Part shown: piece by piece, positions 35,601 to 46,149 of the stretch
Numbering within the stretch: the first letter of the stretch is position 1
Layout of the letters: each line of letters opens with the position of its first letter
From: Ochotona curzoniae
Taxonomy: Eukaryota; Chordata; Mammalia; Lagomorpha; Ochotonidae
Length of the DNA: 64,000 bases
Direction of reading: 5' to 3'
Assembly (NCBI RefSeq): GCF_017591425.1
Contig: NW_024467104.1
Coordinates: 2,418,001-2,482,000 of the forward strand
The notes under the pieces: model-generated
The model's database searches: none
Told to the model about the DNA's origin: nothing
What the model saw: only the letters and a program-made list of their open reading frames with translations
Position numbers and translations under genes: made by a program

Positions 35601-36507
35601 TGCTAGAAAATCTGAATGGACTCCTCACCGGCGGTTCTTCAGCCCTCAGTGTGCCATACTTGACTTGCCTCTCTATTCTGTACTGTGTAACAGAGCCTTG
35701 AGCACCAGGCTGGCTTCAGCTTAACATTCCAGAATGTTCTTTGGGGGAGAATGTGCAGTTTTACAGGATATTTAACTTTGAAGTAAAGGGTTGCTTTGGA
35801 ATTTGAGAAATACAAAGACAGTAGCTTTTAGGCTGTTTCATCACAGAAAAAAAAATGTATGAGGTAATGAATATGCTAATAAGCTTGTTCTGGTGGGAAA
35901 TTATGGGCAATAACAGAGCAGAGAAAAAGTCATACAGAAGGGAGCCCCTTGTTTGTCCCATTTTGTTGTTAAGGGAGGATGTGGATATTTAATTGTTGGA
36001 ACCCATGACACAGGGTTAGCTTAGGATGGAGGTGAAGTTTCAGCTATTTCTACTTTGTATTTTTGTTGTGAAAGATAATATGCCAAAGGACAAGTGTGTA
36101 AAATGGATATAGTTTAAAAAATTGCAAAGCAAATACAAGGTAAATTCTATTAGATCAAAATAGACTTCCCATTCTCTAGAAGTTCCTATGAGGCCCTACT
36201 TCTTCCTATGCCTCTCCAATTCTTACATATTGACTGGTGTTGTAATTATCTAGTTGTTTAATTCAAAGGCTTGTCATTTGTGTATTTCCAACAACAGTCT
36301 ACTTTTGAAACACAGCTATTCCTTCGTGGTTGGAGGTGATTGGTTCTAGGATCAGTTGCTCAAATCCCTTATATAAAATGAAATTAACTTTTCATATACT
36401 CTGCAAATCCTCATTTATGCTTTAAGTTATCTTTAGAGTTTTTAAGCATTACTTTGTGAGTCCATACAATGTCAGTGCCATTAGATAGCTGTTGTACTCT
36501 GTTGTTT
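32690..36507. other. Intergenic sequence with purine run and L2-like piece
   Basis: The longest stretch in the window without a recent element. 33872-33906 is an A/G run. 34440-34600 has L2/MIR-like words ('ttgatgtattaggtgctgattactgc', 'ccaaaaggtcacagag'). I could not assign 33180-33600 or 34100-35600 on either strand. Confidence 0.4.
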
Positions 36508-36526
36508 AAAAGAACATCTATGCACA

Positions 36527-37730
36527 GAGCAGGGGGGACCCCGGAGCAGAGCAGGGGGACAGGAGGAGGCTTGAATCCCAATCCTGAAGACTCCCGGATC
36601 CTCACCAAGGACTATCAGTATGAGCACCAAGGACTACATCCCAACTGCCAAAAAGACCACTGGGGATTGGAGTGCCCTCGGAGGCCAGGAACTCTGAGGT
36701 CATTCACTCCCACATGGATCTACCACATGGGATGGAAGAAGTCCAAATCCTTCCTTGCAGGATCCAAGGGCATCAGAACAACAGTCAAGAGTCCTGAGCA
36801 GTCTGCAGAAACGGAAGAACAGTAAACTTCCTTTGGGAATAGGGAGGCGAGCTTTCTCTGGTCCTTGCCTGGTTCTGACTTTGGGTCCCCACCCTCTCTG
36901 GCAATGACCATCAGGATCACTCCAGAAACCCCTCAAAACAAACAACAAACAAACAAACAAACAAACAATCTGGAATAGATAGAAAACAACAAGGAAAGCT
37001 TAGAATCAGACAGGAAATGGTCAGCATGGATTCACTTATACCTCACTAAGTGGGACACAAAGATTAGTTACTCCTCACTAGGGTATTAAAGATTTCTCTG
37101 CACACCCCTCCTAAAACTGTTCCATACCTAAACTGTTGACATATGTCTTGTTAGAGTTATAAGCCAGTCTAGACTGCCTGAAAAACAGCCAGGTTTAGCA
37201 AAATTATGCTTCAATGCTATAAAATGCTAAACACTATAATGAAAATAGACACGAGACAGCTGAATAGTAATCCAGAGCCATTTTAAGGTGTATAGAACCT
37301 GGTTATATATAAACTAAAATTGAAATGTCAATGAAGAAATCACAGGATGTCATTGGGACCTTGCATTTTTTTTAACATATTGGTTACTCAATATTATGTC
37401 AATTAATTCCATAACATTATAAATTGTTGCTGATGTTATGTTGGTGCTTTTAATTGATTGGGATGATACTTTGCTGGCTCTTTCTTCAGAACAGAGATGG
37501 TCTCCCCAAGAAGCCATTGAACCTATCTGGACAATAAGATGCTGGACTCTATGCTTGATATAAGCTTGCAATGAAAGAATTTCAACTGAATTTGAACTGT
37601 GGTAATACAACAAGGTGGAGGAATCCACCATGGGGGGAGGGTTTGAGGAGGGATGGGGGGACTCCCAGTGCCTATAAAACTGTGTCATATAATGCAATGT
37701 AATAAAAAAAATGAATTTAGAGTATGTCAA
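36527..37730 (+). mobile_element. 5'-truncated LINE-1 3' UTR insertion with target-site duplications
   Basis: A 1.2-kb insertion beginning 'gagcaggggggaccccgg', with a G-rich polypurine-type segment (36527-36565), a (CAAA)n run (36934-36968), 'gaatccaccatggggggaggg', 'agtgcctataaaactgtgtc' and an A-rich tail. Flanks: aaaagaacatctatgcaca (36508-36526) and aaaaggaacatctgtacaca (37731-37750). The last 15 or so bases before the right duplication are not A-rich. I take it for the 3' UTR of a lagomorph L1. It is the most complete of the three related tails (also 15860-16090 and 30222-30384). Confidence 0.8.
36934..36968. repeat. (CAAA)n simple repeat
   Basis: 'aaacaaacaaacaaac' run inside the L1 3' UTR. 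Confidence 0.85.
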
Positions 37731-37881
37731 AAAAGGAACATCTGTACACATTCAGTACAGATGTGTTCTTTTTTTCTGATTACTTTTGATTTGTGCTTCA
37801 TTGAACCTGCAGATGCAGAATCATTGGATTTGGAAGGTTGTGAGTATGTGTTTTCTTGAATAAGATATGTCTTTATTTATT

Positions 37882-38192
37882 TTAAAGATTCACTTTCTTA
37901 TTGGAGAGGTAGAGAGAAAGCGAGAAAGAATAAGATACATAGATTCTTGCATTCACTGGGTCAACCCCTCAACTGTCCACAATAGTTGGAACTGGGCAAG
38001 TCTGAAGCCTGGAGCCAGGAATTCCATCTGGGTCTCCCACATGTATGGCATGGGACGAGGTACTGGGCTGTTTTCCACTGTTATCTGAAATACTTGAGTA
38101 GGGAACTGGATTGGAAGTGTAGGGAGCAGTCTGATACAGGATACTGGTGTTGTAACTGGGTGTTTAACCTGTTGTGCCACAGTGCTAACCAG
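37882..38192 (-). mobile_element. C-type SINE, minus strand
   Basis: The minus strand starts 'ggttagcactgtggcac' and 'aggttaaacacccag', passes the 'atgtgggagacccagatgg' box, and ends in GA-rich and A-rich sequence at 37882-37930. Confidence 0.75.
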
Positions 38193-38439
38193 GAAATGTT
38201 CATCTATTACTATGTAAAGAAACCCGAAGATCGGAAGCCAAGGATCCACATGGCTTATCAACAACGTGAACAGGAAATAGGCTTCTCTTTCTACTCTGCT
38301 ACCTTCTATGTGTGACTTTTTATCTTTAGGGTCATTTTATGAGCCACAGTAGCTTCCAGTCATCCCAGATAAAATAGCAATAATTACATAAAAATAAGAA
38401 TTTCTGAGCTTGTGCTTTATAATAATGCTTTCTATGTGA

Positions 38440-38738
38440 TAAACTATCCTAGAGAAGCTTCATTAGGAAGGAGTGAGGATTATTTTCCCTCACAGATTTG
38501 GAAGTTCACACTCCAAGGCTGGGTTGACTTCTTTGATGTGGTAGGTTGGAGAATGGCAGTGGTGGAATGTGAGTGAATGATCTCATGCTAATCCAGTAAG
38601 TCAAGAGAATAGCTGAATTCAACCCAGTTTTTCATAACCGACTCTGTCCCTAGAACTGCATTCCCAGGGCACACCTTCAGGGACCTAAGGACTTCATACT
38701 TGGCCACTTCCTAGATACCATCATTCAGTTAAGTTTCT
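38440..38738 (-). mobile_element. MaLR/MLT1-type LTR fragment, minus strand
   Basis: 'tttggaagttcacactccaaggctggg' and 'accatcattcagttaag' follow antisense MaLR LTR order, similar to 30930-31130. 38195-38440 to its left is unassigned. Confidence 0.5.
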
Positions 38739-39192
38739 GCTCGCAGCATCATCGTTTTATGACTCTGGGATTTAAAGAATGGCATGAGTTTGTGATCCAT
38801 GTCCTGTTCTCTTACTTTATGATCATTCTGGCTATAAGGCCCAGCTGGGTGGAGAAAGGGCAGCCTATAGGAGTGAGGCAGGTGGGAGGGGAGATTGGCT
38901 GATGCAATGAGGCCAAGGGACTGCAACACCCGGAAGCCCCTGCCTGGACAAGCAGTGATATCTGGGCCTGACCAGGCCAGAGGGAACCTACCAGCACTCA
39001 CATTATCTTATAAGGAGAAGTTCTTTCCCCTACTAGGCCCCACACAGCTTACTGTTTTGACCTGAATGTAAAAGCTCGGGTTCATGATCCTTGGGTGTGA
39101 TTTCCCTGGCCATGTGTCTATGTGTTGGACTGGTAAACCTTGTCTGGAAGCACTTCCAATAAAGCGCACTTTGAGCCGAACCTTTGTTTCAT
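38739..39192 (+). mobile_element. Probable solo LTR with TATA-like and poly(A) signals
   Basis: Runs from about tgctcgcagc to ...cctttgtttca. 'atcttataaggagaag' (about 39004) is a TATA-like promoter element and 'ccaataaagcgcac' (about 39158) a poly(A) signal, spaced as in the U3-R region of a retroviral LTR. 38780-38890 is repeated with high similarity at 40215-40325. It carries no coding sequence. The short target duplication is not clear, so the start is provisional. Confidence 0.5.
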
Positions 39193-39204
39193 ACAGATTC
39201 TTTT

Positions 39205-39533
39205 TTTTTTTTTAAGATTTATTTATTTGTATTGCAAAGTCAAATATACAGAGAGGAGGAGAGACAGAAAGATCTTCCGTTGGATGATTCACTCCCCAAG
39301 TGACTGCAACGGCTGGCACTGCGCTAATCCGAAGTCAGAAGCCCAGATCCTCTTCTGGGCCTCGCATGAGGGTGCAGGGTCCCCAGGATTTGGGCTGTCC
39401 TCGACTGCTTTCCCAGGCCACAGACACGGAGCTGGATGGAAAGTGAAGCAGCCGGGATTAGAACCAGGCCCATATGGGATCCTGGCTCATTCAGGGTGAA
39501 GACTTTAGCTAGGCCACCACTGTGTTGGGCCCT
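39205..39533 (-). mobile_element. Young C-type SINE, minus strand, full length
   Basis: The minus strand begins 'gggcccaacacagtggtggcc' and ends in 'caaatacaaataaataaatc' plus poly(A) (39201-39225). Flanks catacagattctttt (39190-39204) and cgtatggattctttt (39534-39548) match at 12 of 15. Internal words 'gattcactccccaagtgac' and 'ggcactgcgctaatccgaag' are of the form I recall from pika. It inserted at the 3' end of the LTR to its left. Confidence 0.88.
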
Positions 39534-39549
39534 CGTATGGATTCTTTTA

Positions 39550-39995
39550 ACTGGTACTGGGATTGGGCATAACCCTGGCCATATCCTCATGCACATGGTC
39601 AACAGATTCTGCAGTGTGGAAGGCTAGGTCATTGAAAGGATGGAATCACTGGATAAGTGCAGCTATGATCTTTAAAGGATGATGCCAAAAGTTTACAAAG
39701 CTGCCGAAGAGGTTTATGTTACCTCTTTTTCGTTTTTTTTCTGTCAACATGATGGTGTCATTACATTAAATTTTTGTAAATTTGATGACTGTACTGTAGT
39801 TTTAAATGCACATTTTCCTAAATCCTTACAAGAATTAAGATCTTTTTATGGATGTAGTAGCTATTTGTATATTCTCTACTGTGATCAGTTTTGTCCCTAT
39901 TCTGCATCTTTTTTATGTGTTTAGCTTCACATACTCATGGTTTTTTATTTCCCTTACTTTGAGGCCCTTACTTATGAATCAACTGCAGTCTGTCG
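39550..39995. other. Intergenic sequence, nothing recognised
   Basis: AT-rich; no gene or named repeat. Confidence 0.4.
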
Positions 39996-40009
39996 AAGGT
40001 CATTTTCAT

Positions 40010-43000
40010 TTAAAATTTTTAATTTTTGATTATATTTACATAAATGATTAGGGTGGGAAGGGTCATGGTTTAAGTGAAAGTGGGTGAGAGCATTGTTTCC
40101 AAATTTTCTTTTTCTTCTTCCTTTGTCTGGGGGAAGAGGGGATGTAAGGAAAGAAGCCACACCCAGCCTCCCAGCTGTCTCAGTAGTGGGGTTGGGGAAC
40201 TGCTTAGTATTGTTGATGATTGGCATGAGTTTGTGAACCATGTCTTATTCTTCTGCTTTATGATCATTCTGGCTATAAGGTCCAGCTGGGTGGGGAAAGG
40301 GCAGCCTACAGGAGTGAGGCTCCCTGATGTGGTGCATAATCAGAGAGCTCTGCCCAAGTGGTTTTGGTAGTTTTGAAATGCTGTCAATCTTGCCAGTCCA
40401 AGGATGAGGAAATCTTTCCAAGGTCGGTTGGCTATCATAATACATTTTCTATTTGCCCAGATATTTGCTGTCATTGCTTGGCTGGGGTAGTTGATCAATT
40501 TGTTCTGTCCTCTTTCCTCTGCTATTGTACCAGATGTCCTCTGCAGGCCCCAGAGAACTGCCATGTCCTCTATGTGAATCTTGGTATGCTGTCCACTGCT
40601 CTGTCAAAGCTCCTGAGGAGGTCCAGCTCTGATACATACACTCCATGGAGAGCACAGATCCTACCATTCTCCTCATGGTTGAAATTGAATCCAGTGGTGC
40701 ACTTGGGGGAATCCCCAAAGAAACCTCATCTGAGGTGATGCCAGATCTGACTTCTGTGTGTGCTTGCAGATATGGGGTCCAGCTCTGTCCATCACCCACA
40801 TCAACCTACACACGCACTGGTGGTTGCAATTGCTCTCTCCAGGCCTGACTCTTACATAAACCAATGGAAGCTGCAGCTGAGCTCAACCCTGCCCATCACA
40901 CACTCGGCCCTCACATGCACTAGTGGGAACTGCTAGTAAGAGCGACTCCCAATAGCCCCCAGTAGGCCTACCCCCAGCCCTGGTTCCTGTGCATGATGGT
41001 ATGTGCAGCAGATTGGCCCAGTCTGTCCCATAATCCCATTTAACTCTCATGTATATCAATGGGCATTGAAACCTAGTTTGACCCAATCTACCCCATTATC
41101 CAGCCCACACTCATGCTAGCAGGGGCCACCACCTATCTATCAAGTACACATTCAGCCCTGGGTCTCATACTCACCAGTGAGAGTTGCAGCCCAACAGAGG
41201 GGCCCACAGTTTCCCAACTGGATCCATTTCCAGTACTGGATCTTGCACTCTCCAGGTGGTTCTGCAATCTAGCTTGACAGGATTTCCCCCTGAGTCCCAG
41301 CACTTGCCAGCTAATATTTCAGCAAAGCCCAACCAGCCTGTACTTACTGTGGCTTATGCATGCACCAGGGGACACAGTTGGTCAGTTTAGCTTAACTCTC
41401 CCCCAACCCAGTACACATACAGGCCAACAGGTGTTGTAGCCCTACCTGACCTGGTCTGCCCCCAATGCTTGTGGGAGCAGTGGCCCAGCGGAAGAGCCCA
41501 CCACAGCCCTCCTACTGGACTCATAGCTGCCTCCCCTGCTCCTCCCCTTGCTAGGTCTTATGTGTGCTGGTGGGTTCTGCAGCCCAGTCTGGCATTGTCT
41601 GTCTCAGTTCAGCATTTGCCAGTGGGTGCTATAGCCTGGCCTGGCCCTGGCTACCCACAGATCCAACTCATGTTGGTTGGTGCGATGGTCTATTCCAGCC
41701 CAATCATCTCCCAGTCCCAGCCCTAATGTGAACCAGCTAATGTTGTGTCCCAACCTAGCCTGTCCTGCATCCCATCCTGGTTCTCACATCTGCTACCAGG
41801 CCTGACCCATGCATATGCCAGTGGGTACTGTAACCTGGCTTGCTCCCTTTCTTGGTTCTTGTGCTTACCTGCAGGGACTGTATCCTGACAGAGGAGTTCC
41901 TCAAGCTCCTCCATTAGGTCACTGCCCAGTGGCAGATCTCACAAACACCAGTGGGTCCTTGGCCTAGCCCAACTTAGTCCACCTCCTGTGTTGACAAAAA
42001 CAGTGGCTTCTCCCACCTGACCCATACCTATTCCGGTTCTTACTTTTGGGTGTTGCAGCCCAGCCACACCTGGTCCACCACTGGACCCAGCTCTTGCATG
42101 GTTCAGATAGTACCAAACCAGCCTAGCTTGTCCTTTACCCACCCTGGCTCTCATGAATACCAGTAGGTTCCAGAGTCTATCCTAGTCTGGAATACCCCAG
42201 ATGCAGTCCACATTTGTGCCGAATGACATTGTGGTCATTTCCAGCCCAGATCATTGCCCTCCATTTCGGCTCTCACGCTCACCAGTGGGAATCACAACCC
42301 AGCTGGCTTGTTTCCCACCACAGCTCTTTTGCATGCCAGTGGTTGGACCCCTCCATCTTGGCCCACATATGAGCTGATGGATGTTTTGGCCTAGGTCATC
42401 CCACACCCCATTCTTGGGTTTCCCTGCAGATGCTGCACCCTGGACCTGCCTGGCCAGTGCTTAAACTTAGCATCCACGAGTGTCAGAGGGTTCCATAGTT
42501 ATGACTAGCTCAGCTTATCACTACACCTAGCTCTTAAGCTAACTAGTGGAAATTGTAGTTCCATAGGGGTGGGCCCACATATCCCTACAGAATCTGGCCT
42601 GGCCCTGGACCTGGTTCTCTTGCTTGCTCGTTAGTGTCATGGCCCAGCCTAACATGACCCATCCCTATTCTGACACTCACTGGTGTGATCTAACTCTACC
42701 AGGCATGTTACCAGCCCTACCTCTTGTGTGGGCTTGTGAGTGGTAGTCAATGGTATTCCATGCTCTCTAGCCCAGCTCAAGTCTCCCACATAGGTGAGTG
42801 CATTGGTCTGATCCATAACAGTCCTCTGGCCTCTCCCGTCTAAACCGCTTGGTCGCAGTCCTCTCATTTCCCTGCAGGTACAGTGGCTTTGTTGGTGGAA
42901 GTCCCTCAGTAATCATTCCTCACCTGCAACACCTTCCCTCAATGGTCCTCCCTCATATCCTTTTGCCCTTTTCCTAATCAAGCCATAGTCCCTGTGCCCA

Positions 43001-43437
43001 GGAAAGCATTGGTTTCCCAGCCCTGCCTTCTGAAGCAGGGTTGTGTGCAGGCCTAGAGCTTTGCTCACCCACCGGGATCCCAGGCTTCTGGGATGTGAGC
43101 TGACCTGGGACTTTATCCCTCCCCCCACCACTGTGCCCCAAGATCCTGGCCTACTCGAAGTTCCCCAAACCCAGTACACCAACACTCTGGGACAGCATGC
43201 TGAGCTGCGTCTCTCCTCTCTCCTCCCTTCATGTTGCCTGGAACCAAGAACCCTGGCTTGCTCTTCCTGTCTGCACAGGAGCGCTCAGTTCTCCAAATGC
43301 TTTTGTTGGTGCTATCCCTGCCCCTGGGCCCTGCAAGCCCACATCCCCTGGCCCCCATGAGCTGACCTCCTCCAGCTGCAGCTGTGTGGGAATGGCCACA
43401 GGGGCCCCTGCTCCTTGCTGCTAGGAGCCAGAATGGC
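40010..43437 (-). mobile_element. GC-rich composite retroposon, copy C (3.4 kb)
   Basis: Longest contiguous copy. On the minus strand it starts at 43437 with a G/C-rich leader (about 42900-43437). A long body of degenerate units follows (40800-42900; recurring 'caccagtgggtgctgcagcccag' type words on the plus strand), then a unique 3' segment (40330-40800) and a tail ending 'ataatcaaaaattaaaaa'. Flanks aggtcattttcat (39997-40009) and aggtatttttcat (43438-43450) match at 11 of 13. Colinear with copies A and B. Open frames in it are not shared between copies, so I see no coding function. An LTR piece is inserted at 40215-40325. Confidence 0.7.
40215..40325 (+). mobile_element. LTR fragment inside copy C
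   Basis: 'ggcatgagtttgtgaaccatgtc', 'tttatgatcattctggctataagg' and 'ccagctgggtggggaaagggcagcc' closely match 38780-38890 in the nearby LTR. Copies A and B lack this block at the equivalent place. Confidence 0.6.
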
Positions 43438-43819
43438 AGGTATTTTTCATAAATTGGTTGTTTTCAAATGGAAGGGAGAGGAGAATCATCTCTAAGCTCA
43501 AGGTTTAGGATAGGAATTCACTGGACACAGAACAGTATGTTCAACAAAAAAGACAATCTTTTGTTATCTGTACGTGAGATGTTAAACCCTTAAACACCTA
43601 AACAAATGACTGCTTTACTAATCTTCCATTCACTGCTCTCATCGTCTTCACTATCAGCAGATCATCATATATTTTATCTTTTTTCAATTGCCATGGTATC
43701 GTGACAAGTTCCCAGGGTTAACTTCAGAATTTGATTGAAAGAGAAGGAAGAGAAAAACATAGATTGAGCATCTTCCTGAGCCAGGAAATTATCATTTTAT
43801 TTATTTGTTCATTCATTTA

Positions 43820-43876
43820 AATATTTATGTATTTTTATTTGAAATTTGAAATTTGAAAGGGAAATTTACAAAGAGA

Positions 43877-43914
<38 letters not shown>

Positions 43915-44165
43915 TCGAGATCCTCTATCTGCTGGTTTACTCCCCAAATGGTTAAATTGGCCTTGGCCAGACCTAAATTGATTTGAAACCAGGAACCAGG
44001 AGTTCTTTCTGGGTTTCCCGCATGGGTACAGGTACTAAAGACTTGAACTATCTTTTGCTGCCTTCCAAGACTATAAGCAGAGAGCTGGATTGGAAGTGAA
44101 GCAGCCAGGAAATGAACTGGCACCCATATGGGGTGCTTGTGCTACAGGCAGAAGATTAACTTATT
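43820..44165 (-). mobile_element. C-type SINE, minus strand, with expanded GA tract
   Basis: The minus strand has 'ggtgccagttcatttcctggctgcttcacttcc' and 'tccagctctctgctt' body words. The usual GA-rich segment near the tail is expanded to a pure (GA)n run at 43879-43912. 43451-43820 to its left is unassigned. Confidence 0.75.
43879..43912. repeat. (GA)n microsatellite
   Basis: About 16 uninterrupted GA steps within the SINE. Likely length-polymorphic. Confidence 0.9.
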
Positions 44166-44169
44166 GAGC

Positions 44170-45200
44170 CTCCCATCTTACTTATTTTTAACAACCTCCT
44201 CTTGAACAGACACCATGCAATTCAAATGAGATCATGCAACGTGCCATAAACATTCTTCCAAAACAAAATATTGAGCACTCCTCTGGGTTAGATTTTGGAT
44301 TGAGCCATGAAGAAAACAGTCTGACTTTTAGGGTTTTGCATTCTGCTGCAGGAGTTACTTTTATTTCCTCCTCTCACCAAGTCTTTGTTGTTGAAGCTAG
44401 AATGTGGTTTCACTGCTTCAGTCAGTTCTTAGTGGGCTAGAGCTATCTATGATGCAGGCAATTGGAATGAGGAGAAGTCTGGCACCATGTCCTTCAGGAA
44501 CAAGACAGCTTGGCCTTTTAGAGACATTTCCGAAAGGAAGATGGCTTATTTCATCTGAAAAAGCACCATTAAATCAGGAGCAATCAAACCAGGGTGTTAC
44601 CCAATGGTAAGGCAATTTTCAGCTTCCATTGTTCTGGCCTGCGTGTGATGGAAGATGCTTCAAGGGGAAAGATGACCCAGAGGAGCGAGGAGAGAAGGCT
44701 GTTTCCCAAACCTTTCCTCTCCTTAGCCAGTTTGACACTCAGTTTTAGTCAATATTTCCTGTTTATTAAGGTGATCAATAACTCACATAGTAAACAAAAC
44801 ACCTATTAGCACAGTTTACAGGGCTATTTAGATAGAATCTTGATAAGGAGAAAAATGTAGAATTCATGGGAATAAATTAATAGTGGAAAGATGATAAATT
44901 CAAGTATAGGTGCGAATAGTATTGGGGTGGATGCAATCAGCTCAAGACTTTTTAGACCTCTTGTTCTGTAAGCTACACATCACAGGGAAGAAGGAGACTG
45001 CGAGTAGCAAAGAACACAGCGGACGTTGGGGAGGGACTGAAGAAGAAAGTATCACAAGATTTTCAGAAATAAAGTTCACCACATTTGTAGTTTTCTCCTA
45101 TGCTTTGTTTGTGTTCGTAGGTATATGTTGTATATAATGCATGTGCCAATTAAGGTAAATTGTTATCGGCACAAAATGAGTGAAGTTCTTTTATCCAGAT
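44170..45200. other. Region downstream of OR9I1
   Basis: No gene recognised. It would hold the 3' UTR of the minus-strand olfactory receptor gene. A minus-strand AATAAA (plus tttatt) occurs near 44760, about 440 bp past the stop, and is a possible but unproven poly(A) signal. Confidence 0.35.
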
Positions 45201-46145
45201 CTACACGCTATGCACCACCTGAAATCTACTAGTGATCTTTGTAAAGGCAGTTTTCACATCCTTGTTTCTCAGACTGTAGATCAGGGGGTTCAGCATGGGG
45301 ATGACCATAGTGTAGAAAACAGATACGACTTTCTCTTCTTCCAGGGATTTGCCCGAGCTACTTCGAATATACATGAAGATGAGGGTTCCAAAGAAAAGGG
45401 CCACAGCAGTGAGGTGGGAGGCACACGTGGAGAACGTCTTGGCCCTGCCACCTGAAGACTTGACCTTTAAAATGGCTTTGATGATGAGTAGGTAGGAAAT
45501 AAGGATGACCAAGGCATTGGCCACAATCACAAAGTTGCCAAAGAAGACAATGACAATCTCAGAGTTTGTAGTGTCACTGCAGGCAAGCTTTAGCAGGGGT
45601 GGGAGGTCACAGAAGAAGAAGTTGATCTGATTGTTGTCACAAAAAGAGAGGCTAAAGGTGCATGTGGTACGAAGAATGGCTCCTGACAGCCCACAGATAT
45701 AGGCTCCCAGTACTAAAGCCCAGCAGATTCTAGGATTCATGGTTACAGTATAGAGCAGTGGGTTGCTGATAGCAATGTAGCGGTCATAGGCCATCACTGC
45801 TAACAGGAAACATTCTGTCCCTGCACAGATGGTGAAGAAGAAGAACTGGGCAGCACAGCGACAATAGGAGATGATGGTTTTGCTTGTGGTTAACGTGGCC
45901 AGGATTTGAGGGGTGATGACTGAGGTGTAGCAGGCATCCAGCAGGGAGAGATGGCTCAGAAAGAAGTACATTGGGGTATGGAGTTGGATATCCACTTGGA
46001 TCAAAATGAACATCCCCACATTGCCTAGAATGGAGATTAGGTAGAAACCCAGAAACACCAGGAAGAGGGGAATTTTCATATTGGGGTGATCATTAAAGCC
46101 CATAAGAATGAACTCAGTTACTGTGGTGAGATTATTGCTGGCCAT
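45201..46145 (-). CDS. OR9I1: Olfactory receptor family 9 subfamily I member 1
   Basis: Intact single-exon odorant receptor of 314 residues, a seven-helix G-protein-coupled receptor of the ciliary membrane of olfactory neurons, signalling through Golf and cAMP. Hallmarks by residue: N-glycosylation site NLT at 5-7; GN at 41-42 in helix 1; LHTPMYFFLSHLSLLD at 55-70; conserved Cys97 and Cys179 for the loop disulphide; MAYDRY at 118-123 at the end of helix 3; SY at 217-218 in helix 5; KTFSTCASHL at 236-245 in helix 6; PMLNPLIYSLRN at 283-294 in helix 7. Length and the phrases ACYTSVITPQILATL, TICAGTECFLLAVMAYDRY and KVKSSGGRAKTFSTC match OR9I1 (in human at 11q12). Start is the ATG at 46145, just ahead of NNLT, giving the family's usual N-terminus; stop TAG at 45201-45203. 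The ligand is not deducible. It has an extra Cys95 beside Cys97. No neighbouring OR gene in this window. Confidence 0.96.
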   Translation of the reverse strand: MASNNLTTVTEFILMGFNDHPNMKIPLFLVFLGFYLISILGNVGMFILIQVDIQLHTPMYFFLSHLSLLDACYTSVITPQILATLTTSKTIISYCRCAAQFFFFTICAGTECFLLAVMAYDRYIAISNPLLYTVTMNPRICWALVLGAYICGLSGAILRTTCTFSLSFCDNNQINFFFCDLPPLLKLACSDTTNSEIVIVFFGNFVIVANALVILISYLLIIKAILKVKSSGGRAKTFSTCASHLTAVALFFGTLIFMYIRSSSGKSLEEEKVVSVFYTMVIPMLNPLIYSLRNKDVKTAFTKITSRFQVVHSV

Positions 46146-46149
46146 GGAT

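Noticed and set aside
40340..40564. Minus-strand 74-codon frame in copy C, with similar wording in copy B
   Set aside because: The equivalent stretch in copies A and B has stops and shifts, so there is no sign of a conserved protein; the similarity is shared repeat DNA.
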